This document shows positions 48,845 through 60,396 of a stretch of DNA of 64,000 nt, piece after piece. The notes under the pieces are model-generated. The model ran no database searches and was not told the origin of the DNA. It saw only the letters and a list, made by a program, of their open reading frames with translations. The stretch comes from Whitmania pigra. Taxonomy: Eukaryota > Annelida > Clitellata > Hirudinida > Haemopidae. Within the stretch, counting starts at the first letter, position 1. The number at the start of each line of letters is the position of its first letter. The DNA lies in assembly GCA_021613335.1 (NCBI GenBank), contig JAJTWR010000329.1, forward strand, positions 1,638,001-1,702,000. Reading direction: 5' to 3'. The translations under genes and the position numbers were made by a program.

Positions 48845-49467
48845 TTTCTTTAGCGGGCTTACAGACTCAAAGCTTAATATAATATCGCCGACTCCTTAAC
48901 AAACTGTAAACATAAAAGTGATCACAATTACTTTGCTAATAATACGAAATGCGTGCGAAATATCGGAATAATAAAGTGTTTTTTATTTATAATAATAATC
49001 AACAAGCTAGTTATTAAATATAGATAAGATAATTAACTGCAAAACTGTTGGGCATTTACCAAACTATAGAAAATACTTTAAATATAGATTTGACTGTTGA
49101 CATTTATCTGTCTCAGGTAGCAATTTTGTGCTATAGACGTCTATTGGATCTGAAGGTATATCATTTTGGCACTTCGTTTTGTTAGATATCATTGTTTATT
49201 TGATGCGCTACTCGTTTTATACAAGTGAGGCTCCAACCAGTGATTTAGTCGTAAAAAGGACATTAATAAAAAAACTAGTCATAGCGATCATGTGATTCTC
49301 ATATCGGAAAAAGGATTCTTTAATATTGGAATATTTATGACTATTTTATGACATGCCCTTTCTCCATTTGAAATAATAGTTAGCAGGGGCAATGTACTAA
49401 AAAATCACGGTTTGATAAAGTTGTGAATTAGTGACTGGTTTTTTGCGCACTGTCAGTACATGAGTAC
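48845..49467. promoter_or_regulatory. Divergent promoter region between ESS2 and UVSSA-like gene
   Basis: A 623-bp AT-rich gap between two start codons pointing apart, so it must serve as shared or back-to-back promoter. No individual motif is claimed. Confidence 0.5.
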
Positions 49468-50718
49468 ATGGAGCTACAACAACTTATTGAAGATCTTACT
49501 GCTTCTAAAAATGTGAAGTTGGATGACAGAAAGATTCAAGATCTTAAAGTACTCTGCCGACAATCAGAAGAAAACATTGACAGGGCTTTTCATATTATTT
49601 GGACACAGTTAAAAGTTCGCAATTCTCAAACAAGATTATTATCATTGCAAATCATGGACATTTTGTTTGATCGATCATCTGCATTCAGAGATTTGGTACT
49701 TCCGCATTTTCAGGAATTAGCTGATCTTTTACTTGGCATCAATCCAAAATGTTGTCTTCCGCCACCTAAAGTTGCTGCCAACAAATTGAAACATAATGCC
49801 ATTTGCATCATTAAAAAGTGGCATCGTAAATATGGAGTTGCCTACAAATGTTTAGATTTAGCTTTCAAGTTCTTGAAAGATTGCAAAGGCATAAAATTTG
49901 ATGATCCGGCATTTGATGAACACAAAAAGGAACTAAGTGATAAAGAAAAAATGGAAATTGAGAAAATAGTCAGTCTTAATGTTGCAGCTGAAAAGTTGAA
50001 AGAATTAAAAGAAGAGATGATGACTTGCATCATTGAAATTAAAAGCTGTTTTGACATTTTGGTGCCTAAACCATCTGAATTTCAGATCTTTTCATTAGAT
50101 CAAAATGATGGTACAGAAAAAACCATTGATGACAATGATGATGATGATGATGATTTTTATGAGGTGGTAAGTGGTGATGAAAATGAATGTAGCAGTAGTT
50201 TCCCTTTAAGACTTCATGGAATTTCAACTCAAAGATTCCAATTGACATTTAACTTTGATGATAACAATTTGATCTCCGTCAAGAAAAGTGAAGATAATAT
50301 TGATGTTTTGACATCTATGAATGAAAAAGTCTATTTACTCTCTGAAAGATACCTTCCTTCCCTTAAGAGCATATTAGACACATTCAAAAGACATGAATCA
50401 ACTTCTGAAGATTTCAATGATGCCATTAAACTTAAAACTGATGCAGAAATAACTCTAGAAAAGGCTAGCCAGATTAATGTGCAAGAGAGCGATGAAGAAA
50501 GCGATTACGGCGACTTCGTCGATGTTCCGCAACTTGACGAAGGGGAAAGTTTCAGCCCACAACATTCAAGAGATTTGTTGGAAAGGCCCAATTCTTTTTC
50601 TGGCTCGAGTTGTCCAATGTCTTCCAGAAAGAAAAAGTCAAAACAGGAACCTAATAAGAATAGTGACCGAAACAAACGAATTCTTAAGAAATTAATCAGA
50701 TCGAAACCGAAGCGCTAA
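49468..50718 (+). CDS. UVSSA: UVSSA-like scaffold protein, intronless, lacking the C-terminal domain
   Basis: A single 416-codon exon. Residues 1-150 form a helical VHS/ENTH-like region: LTASKNVKLDDRKIQDLKVL, LRLLSLQIMDILFDRSSAFR-type helix (here TRLLSLQIMDILFDRSSAFR) and LLLGINPKCCLPPPKVAANK followed by W-H-R-K-Y-G. The order and wording match human UVSSA (FQIVEELFVRSHQFR, TDPAQPLPPPREAA). A coiled segment ends in CFDILVP (human CFRLLVP). Two acidic patches follow: DDDDDDFYEVVSGDE and YGDFVDVPQLDEGE. The second equals the TFIIH p62-binding DFVEVP motif. UVSSA recruits TFIIH and USP7 to RNA polymerase II stalled at DNA damage. The human protein (709 aa) continues with a zinc-binding DUF2043 domain. 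Here a stop follows a basic tail (RILKKLIRSKPKR). The TFIIH-recruiting part is kept and the C-terminal domain is missing. Confidence 0.88.
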   Translation: MELQQLIEDLTASKNVKLDDRKIQDLKVLCRQSEENIDRAFHIIWTQLKVRNSQTRLLSLQIMDILFDRSSAFRDLVLPHFQELADLLLGINPKCCLPPPKVAANKLKHNAICIIKKWHRKYGVAYKCLDLAFKFLKDCKGIKFDDPAFDEHKKELSDKEKMEIEKIVSLNVAAEKLKELKEEMMTCIIEIKSCFDILVPKPSEFQIFSLDQNDGTEKTIDDNDDDDDDFYEVVSGDENECSSSFPLRLHGISTQRFQLTFNFDDNNLISVKKSEDNIDVLTSMNEKVYLLSERYLPSLKSILDTFKRHESTSEDFNDAIKLKTDAEITLEKASQINVQESDEESDYGDFVDVPQLDEGESFSPQHSRDLLERPNSFSGSSCPMSSRKKKSKQEPNKNSDRNKRILKKLIRSKPKR

Positions 50719-50841
50719 GCTCGTACAATTTGTTATTTTTGCAACTGTTTTTTTTTTTGCAGTATTTTTTTTAGAAGCTATTGGTAAACTGAAATAATTT
50801 ATATGTTGGTTTTGTTCTAATAAAGACAAAGAACAATAGCA
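50719..50841 (+). promoter_or_regulatory. Short UVSSA-GLTP spacer with acceptor-like tract and AATAAA
   Basis: Only 123 nt separate the UVSSA stop from the GLTP ATG. The spacer contains a long T tract ending in tttttgcag at about 50754-50762, another T tract ending in ag, and AATAAA at 50819-50824, just 18 nt before the ATG. It must hold the end of one transcript and the start of the next, or an internal splice acceptor. Confidence 0.6.
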
Positions 50842-51787
50842 ATGCCTTATGTTTTCAAAGTCAAGCATTCCTATGTTCCTCCAGATGAGAATGGCTTAGT
50901 AGAAACCATTCCTTTTTTAAAAGCCTCAGGGGAAATACTTGTTCTGATAGGTAGTAGTATTGCAACCCATTGTGTATTCATTAGATAGACTTTGAATTCT
51001 TAAAAACGTTTCCATAGATTATCTGGGTCCTTCCTTTCTGAAGTCTGCTTTCCATCGAACGAGAGCCGACATAGCCGGAAATATCACGGTAAAATCGCTT
51101 TTGAGTAAAACACATGGTGTTGAGCCAACGTTTCAATGCAAAATTTCAGACCTTAGAAAATAAATATCTTGGGAATCCTGCTAAATATCATACGTTGATT
51201 TCCATGCTTGAAGACGAAGAGACCGAAGCACTGAAGCCTGCGACCGTTGCATTGCTATGGCTCAAGAGGTAGTATAAGAACAGAGATGTTCATTTATCCA
51301 TTTATTTAATGGAATGACATCCTGTGACACTCAGGGGACTAGAGTTTATCTTCCACTTCTGCCAACTCCTAACTTGTGAAGAAACTATGAAGAAGGACAA
51401 CCAAGACTTGTGCTCAATTACATTGCAAGCTTATGAACAATCTCTTAGGAGATTCCACAACTTCTTTGTGCGTGGACTTTTCTATGTTAGTTCAACTAAT
51501 GCTTTGACATCCTGGTTTCCAATGTCATATTTGATTAATGTGAACAAATGCAGGTCGTGGCCCACATTCTTCCTTCCAAAAAGGGGTTTATTAAGATTTT
51601 AGCAGGCGGCCAGAACAACAAGGAGGATGAGGTTTTTACATTGACATTTAAATGTCCAGTCAAAGAATTGTATTTGAACTCTTTTCAGGTGTACCATGAA
51701 CTTAGGCTATTTGTTGGAGGGCTCTCTCCCAACCTAAAGATTATTAATGATTACTACATCCGCAAGGGAATGAATGAGGACGTCTAG
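50842..51787 (+). CDS. GLTP: Glycolipid transfer protein (GLTP), complete
   Basis: Five exons in phase: 50842-50950, 51018-51088, 51150-51268, 51335-51485 and 51554-51787, giving 227 aa (human 209). The GLTP fold landmarks are present: IPFLKASGEILVLI, FHRTRADIAGNI (Asp and Asn that hold the sugar headgroup in the D-x-x-x-N pattern), TLENKY, LKPATVALLWLKRGLEF (the stacking Trp and the WLKRGL signature) and YEQSLRRFHNFFVRG (the conserved His). The last exon ends KIINDYYIRKGMNEDV and is wordier than in vertebrates. Known role: cytosolic transfer and sensing of glycosphingolipids, bound to the ER through VAP. The gene starts 123 nt after the UVSSA-like gene on the same strand and ends 187 nt before the convergent KLHDC4 stop. 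Confidence 0.92.
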
Positions 51788-51974
51788 TGGATGCACTGCC
51801 ACATTTTTATTTTGTTGGACATTTCCATATCCTTTTAGCTGCTCAACATTTTAGGCTTAATTTTATCTTGAGCATTCTCAAAACCTACTTAGTTTGTGGT
51901 GTATCTCTGGAACCATTGACACGAATAAATTTTTAAACTTGATTTTTTGTTCAGACAAAGTAGTTAAATTATAT

Positions 51975-55020
<3,046 letters not shown>

Positions 55021-55812
55021 TATTTTTATGACGATTTATCGTTAATAAAATTATTATGTCCAAATCCAAATCTAAACACGTGAGACGATAAAAGGCAACA
55101 CAATATTTTCTTTAGATGTAAAAGTTGAACTAAACGTTGTAAGCGGAGAAAAAACTCTATATTTAATAAATTAACTAAATTTATAATAAAATAATCAATT
55201 TGACAATAATGAGTTGTTTTCTCATAAGAAAATATAACTACGGTTTTTCACATCATAATTATCTGTCTGCTTTCGTTCTCATGTGTTATTGTCAAACATC
55301 TTATAACTAGTCAGAAAGTAATAAATTGTGCAAGTTTGTCTCGATTTTCAGATCACGAATGTTTTCCATCGTATTCCGTTATTTAAATCTAAATGTTTAG
55401 ATCTATTTTAAAGCCACAATATAATACTTTATGGAATACAATGGAAGACATTCATGATCTGAAAATCTCGTCGTACTTATCAATACAACTAAAGATTAAT
55501 GAGAAGTTACTTGTTATGTTATACTGACGTGTTTCAACGTTTTAATATATTAGTAATGGGTATTGAATTAACCAACATAAAAATTATAAAATTTAATGTA
55601 CATTTTCTCCAAAAATGTATTATAACTTTAACGCTATTAAATTTAATTTTGAATTTATTAGCACTACTGATGACGAGTCATTCGCATGTTTCCGTCTTGG
55701 TTTTTGCGTGCGGCGCATTGTTACGTATAGTATTGGATAAGCTTTCGGGCCGGTTCTTTAAGTTATAATTTAGGAAATTTGGTTTTGCAATTAGCTTCTC
55801 GGGAACTTAAGC
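55021..55812. promoter_or_regulatory. Divergent region between KLHDC4 and LMAN1, with a hairpin
   Basis: Start codons of KLHDC4 (-) and LMAN1 (+) face apart across 792 bp. Within it is a 35-bp inverted repeat at 55343-55467 (separate entry). The frame at 55499-55768 is hydrophobic but shows no conserved features and is probably LMAN1 leader. Confidence 0.5.
55343..55467. repeat. 35-bp inverted repeat (hairpin) with 55-nt loop
   Basis: Left arm 55343-55377 begins gattttcagatcacgaatg. The right arm 55433-55467 is its reverse complement, with three differences in 35. Two of the differences become G-U pairs in a minus-strand RNA and one in a plus-strand RNA, so a transcript from either strand could fold into a long stem. 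Confidence 0.9.
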
Positions 55813-57297
55813 ATGTCTCCTTATTCAAATAGTTCGCTTGCCTCGATGGTAAGTTTTTGCAAAAACATATGGAGAGGATCGCTTATGCTCATGTTTGGAC
55901 TGTTGATAATGACCTCAGACGTACATTCCCAAGGAGATACTTTTCGAAGATTCGAGTACAAGCTCAGTTTTGTTGGACCCCATCTAGTTCTAAAGGATGG
56001 TACTGTACCTTTCTGGGAACATTCTGGCAGTGCTATTGCAAGTGACGAATCGGTTCGTGTGACGCCATCTCTGAAAAGTAAAAAAGGTGCCATATGGTGT
56101 AAAGAAAACGTCAGCCATGAACACTGGCAGGTTGAAGTTCATTTCAGGGTCAGTGGTAGAGGAAGGGTCGGTGCTGACGGTTTGGCAGTGTGGTACACAT
56201 CTTCAAAGGGGCAAGAAGGTCCGGTTTTTGGAAGTAATGACAAGTGGAATGGTCTGGGAGTGTTTTTTGATTCTTTTGATAACGACAATCAGCATAACAA
56301 TCCATACATCATGGCTATGGTGAATGATGGCACTAAAGAATATGATCACGAAGCTGATGGATCTAATCAACAACTTGGTGGTTGTTTGAGGGACTTCAGA
56401 AATAGACCTTACCCTGTTAAGGTAAGAATTGAATATTACAAGAAAGCCCTGACCATCCATTTCCATAACGGATTGACCAACAATGATGAAGATTTTGAAA
56501 TGTGCACCAGGATTGAAAATGTTGTTTTGCCAGAGAATGGGTTCTTTGGCGTTTCAGCTGCAACAGGAGGCTTGGCAGACGATCATGATGTCTTGGCATT
56601 TTTAACTCATAGCCTCACCCCTCTGCAAGAAAGTGAAGAAAAAACGACCGTGCCTGAAGTTGAAAGAAAGAAAATGGAGAAAGAATATGAAGAATATAGA
56701 GAAAAACTTGAGAAGGCAAAGGAGGAATATAAAAAAGATCATCCAAAAGGAAAAGTTGAAGTGGATGAAGACAAGGTTTTTGAGAGCCAAGATGTGAGGG
56801 AATTACGTCTGATATATGAAGGACAGAATGACATTGCACGTCTCTTGAAATCAAGTCTTGGAAAACTGGACGAGATAGTTGGGAGACAGGAGAGACAGCT
56901 ATCCATGTTAACAATGATCAGTCAAAATAATAATGGTCAACGACAGGGATCGACTTTGGCCGAGAAGCGTGACGTCGACACGGTGTCGAACACTCAAAAA
57001 CAGATGTTCGCTGATTTGAAAGACTTGAAGCATTTAGTTAATGAAGCCAGTTCCAAAATCAGTAATTTCAAAGCACCCGAAGTTTCGGGCGTATCAAGGG
57101 AAATGTCGTCAAAGATGGAATCCTTGCAGTCAGACTTAAAACTTCTTGCCTCCCAAATTGGCAATCTCTCGTCCCAGTCGTCTTCGGGCGTAACGCTCAC
57201 TCATCTCGTTCTGTTTCTCGTGTTGCATCTCGCAGCGGTTGTCGGCTGCCTCGTTTTCAAGGCCAGCAGGGAAGCAGCTTTGAAGAAACTCTACTGA
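55813..57297 (+). CDS. LMAN1: LMAN1/ERGIC-53 cargo receptor, intronless, complete
   Basis: One 494-codon exon (human 510 aa). An N-terminal hydrophobic signal (SLMLMFGLLIMTSDVHSQG) precedes the L-type lectin domain, about residues 42-270. It starts FRRFEYKLSFVGPHLVLKDG and contains GADGLAVWYTSSKGQEGPVF, NGLGVFFDSFDNDNQHNNPY (the Ca2+ and mannose-binding Asp/Asn loop) and GFFGVSAATGGLADDHDVLA. A long charged coiled coil follows (residues about 285-450), then one C-terminal TM helix (HLVLFLVLHLAAVVGCLVF) and a cytosolic tail ending KKLY, a KKXX retrieval signal where human has KKFF. Known role: mannose-selective export of glycoproteins (for example clotting factors V and VIII with MCFD2) from ER to Golgi. 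The absence of introns contrasts with its neighbours. An AATAAA lies near 57727. Confidence 0.95.
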   Translation: MSPYSNSSLASMVSFCKNIWRGSLMLMFGLLIMTSDVHSQGDTFRRFEYKLSFVGPHLVLKDGTVPFWEHSGSAIASDESVRVTPSLKSKKGAIWCKENVSHEHWQVEVHFRVSGRGRVGADGLAVWYTSSKGQEGPVFGSNDKWNGLGVFFDSFDNDNQHNNPYIMAMVNDGTKEYDHEADGSNQQLGGCLRDFRNRPYPVKVRIEYYKKALTIHFHNGLTNNDEDFEMCTRIENVVLPENGFFGVSAATGGLADDHDVLAFLTHSLTPLQESEEKTTVPEVERKKMEKEYEEYREKLEKAKEEYKKDHPKGKVEVDEDKVFESQDVRELRLIYEGQNDIARLLKSSLGKLDEIVGRQERQLSMLTMISQNNNGQRQGSTLAEKRDVDTVSNTQKQMFADLKDLKHLVNEASSKISNFKAPEVSGVSREMSSKMESLQSDLKLLASQIGNLSSQSSSGVTLTHLVLFLVLHLAAVVGCLVFKASREAALKKLY

Positions 57298-57901
57298 TAG
57301 TCATGCATTACTAATTGTCCTTCACTAGATGTAGTTATTTTATTTGGTTGGTGGTCACTTAATAGTTGGTATTACGGTGCTACATGGAGATTGTTCTGAA
57401 TGTGTAAAATAGCTCAAATGTATGTTGTGGATGTAATTTGATTGTCATCTCTGCAGTGTAGATTTTGTTGTGCCTTTGCATGAGGAGGGAACACCAATTA
57501 CTCATTGTTGGGCAACTCCATCACCATTCCTTGGCTCTTTTTCTTGATTTCTGTCCCACCTAATTGTATGATTTTCAGTTTTAATCAAATGCTCTGACCC
57601 ACTAAACTCATTCTATGTTAGTTATTCTATGTTTTTGGATTTCTCAATCTGTATTTTTGCATATTTATGAGGAATGTTTATTAAAATCATGAAAGTTTGT
57701 ATTTCTGGAGTTATGGTTCACTTTTGAAATAAATATTAACTCAGTGAAGTGTATTAAACGAACTTTGTGATAACTCACGATCTGCTTTTTGCAACACTAA
57801 TCCTCGAAAAACAACGAGTTGGCGAAAGGTAGTCTTAACGTAGACAACGAACATTTATATAACATAATATTTTCCAAAGGCCTACATAGGATTGCCTTGG
57901 T
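57298..57901. other. LMAN1 3' UTR and tail-to-tail gap
   Basis: Convergent 3' ends of LMAN1 and the FAM210-like gene. T-rich UTR-like sequence, with no other feature seen. Confidence 0.6.
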
Positions 57902-58705
57902 TTATGGTTTTGGGGATTTCGTCCTGCGTCTCCTCGGCTTTGGAATGTTTACTCCGCCCTCCTTGAGCAGAGATGTTATCTTGTTTTCCTCTGGAGTGGC
58001 TGGCATTTTTCCAATTCTTTGCAGATATTTGACTACCCAACCGGTCCCCGCTATGGTGACCATGTATCGCAAGGGCGACGCCAGTTTGTAGAGAAGGTAA
58101 GCTGTAGCTATGTGGCCGAAGGAAGGGGAACTTACCTTATCGATGATAACCTGACCAACACCCAGGTTCTGGAGGATCACGACGATGTCTATTCCACTAA
58201 ATTAAAACAAGAAGTTTATCACACCAATGCTATTTAACACGTTTCAATCAAAATTCTGATACCTGACTGCTAGGCAGTAGAATGACCCAGCCCAAACTGT
58301 GGAGGTTGCTAAGTGCACTGCCAGACAAATTTTTCCATGCCTCTTATAGGTATTCTTGAATCTAAGCAGAATTCCCTCTTGCTCAGGTTCTGAACTGTCC
58401 TTGGCGTTCACTGGTGGAGTTGATTTAGACTGATCATGTTCGCTGGAGTTTTGCTGATTGTTGGGCAATATTTCTGAATTTGGAACACTTTGCTCCTCTT
58501 TAGTTTCTTTCTTTTGACTGTAAGGCGCTCCATTTGTATTTGATGTAAGCTTCCCTATCCTGTAAAATCTTTCTTGAATCACCAAGGGCTCTACCATTTG
58601 GTAGGCTCTTGAAGGCTTGTAAGAAGATATAAATCCTTCTTGAAAATTTGGCCTTATAGCAACAATTTGGGAATATTTACATTCTTTTGCCGAATTCGCC
58701 AGCAA
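57902..58705 (-). CDS. FAM210: FAM210A/B-like mitochondrial membrane protein (DUF1279), 5' end unresolved
   Basis: Two exons: up to about 58705 down to 58263, and 58196-57902, joined in phase (ag|t). The DUF1279 domain spans the join: LLRFKNTYKRHGKICLAVHL, ATSTVWAGSFYCLAVSGIDI, VVILQNLGVGQVIIDKVSSP, IATAYLLYKLASPLRYMVTI and AGTGWVVKYLQRIGKMP. This follows FAM210A/B (FKIATPARYTVTLGGT and YLRSHG-type ending). The domain has two TM helices. The protein ends with a basic tail, PKPRRRRTKSPKP. FAM210 proteins sit in the mitochondrial inner membrane, affecting translation and iron metabolism. The upstream part (KETKEEQSVPNSEILPNNQQ) is low-complexity linker. No ATG opens the exon before residue YQMVEPL, so the presequence exon probably lies above 58705 and was not found. 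Confidence 0.82.
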
Positions 58706-60396
58706 CCCTGCTCCTGTTAGATAGTTGCAGGTTCCCGCAATGCATTAACAAATCAAAAAGTTATATCATGTTCATTTTACACTTACTTGAAGGCAGAAAG
58801 TTTGTAACATATCGCAAAGACCTCATTTCAAAAAAAATTTTTCTTTTAATTTGCAGAACCTGCCAAGACTTCTAACAAGGAGACAACACGCCGATAATGA
58901 CAATCATAAACAACGACCACATGAGAAATGTGCTGACATAATTTAAAATGAATTAAGTTTCATTTCTTTGTTGACGTCAGGTTTTTATTTAGAATATTGT
59001 ATGATTTTAGAGTTATGGGGTTAGCATTCTCTATAACAATTTTAAAGATTTTCGTTGATTAATATTTTACTCGCTAAACGAAAGATAACTCAATCCACAC
59101 TTAAAATAACGCGATATTAATCGATTCATCAAATGTAATTGTCTGAACAAAATTTTGACAGCATGAATATGCACAGTTTAAAATACCGTTTTACTATCTA
59201 CATGAAAAACATGAAATAGCTCACTTCAAAATTTTTTCAAGTTTGTTTTCCAGGGGCGAATCTGTCTTCAGCCCGGCATTCATGGGAGATGTAATAGGAT
59301 TTGTAGTTATTGCATGGACGCTGGTGTTGGTCACTACCACTCTACATTCTGTATATTTGTATTGGAATCCTGGAAATTAGCACCTATTCTGACTAAATTG
59401 TGTGAAGTAAAACTCTTCTGAAAATTAATTAATTCACGAATCGTGAATTGAATAGAATTCTGATCAATAAAGTGATGAACCGTGAAAACGTGTTATTTGT
59501 TATGAATATCGAAAGATTAACAAAACGTCAATGAAGATAGAGGCATATCCTTCCGACATGTTTCCTATTCATATAGGATTATGGGATTCGGTGGACAGCC
59601 TCCTCTCGATTTGCATTTTATATTCAAATATTTGTTCTGCCCTCAATTTGTATACGTGCATTCAGGCGTTCCTCGTATAACCAAGTAATTAATTGACAAT
59701 GAAATCCGTATTAAAAATTAATCCTTTGGTAATAGGAATGTCATGCTGTGGTGATGTCACTTTTTGTGTGATTTCTTCATTTATTTTATTACTACATGAT
59801 TACTTTATATTGCATTACTTGCTTACAGTTTGTGTAACTGAGGGGACAATTGAGAAAAAAATCACTTGTTCGAAGTTCCCAGATTTATTAATTTAAGTTA
59901 GAGAGTTGCTAAATTATTTGTGTTATATTTTACAATTATCCGTTAGCAAATTATTTAAATGCTGCGTGCAATACTATGGCATTTGAGTCCGCATCACGCT
60001 AAAACATCGATTTAAATGACCTGCCAACAACAACTTGCTCATTAAGTGACATTAAGTGACTACTCCCATCTTCTTCACCTCGGAGAAATGGCTCAGTGCT
60101 TGAAAATTGCAAAGGTGACATTGGCAAAATGTGCTAACAAAACTTTCGCAAGCATAAATCTAATTTGCACGGGCATTTGGTCAGATTCACGACTTTCATG
60201 CTCCACTTTCACCAACACAATGCCGACCAGCGAGCGACACGCGCTGCTCCACATAAAACTGGAGCGATGGAACGATTTCCAAATCCGAGAGCTCTAAAAT
60301 TGTCACGGGATTATCAGGCTGCCGCCGACAAGGAAGGAAAAAATTCTCGTCATATAATTTCAACACCGGAAGGTCTTCTGATCCTGCTTTTTGACA
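58706..60396. other. Intergenic region with one orphan exon-like segment
   Basis: Apart from the hydrophobic exon-like segment at 59254-59380, I see only AT-rich DNA and a short tandem copy of attaagtgac near 60041-60060. The FAM210 first exon is expected at the left side. Confidence 0.45.
59254..59380 (+). CDS. Possible terminal exon of an unidentified membrane protein
   Basis: A good acceptor (tttgttttccag) is followed by a frame that, after one base, reads GESVFSPAFMGDVIGFVVIA, then WTLVLVTTTLHSVYLYWNPG and a stop. The hydrophobic segment looks like a single TM helix close to a C-terminus. No upstream exon in compatible phase was identified and I do not recognise the family, so it may be spurious. 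Confidence 0.3.

Noticed and set aside
55499..55768. 89-residue hydrophobic frame before LMAN1
   Set aside because: AT-rich composition explains it, and it lies in the likely LMAN1 leader. No conserved residues recognised.
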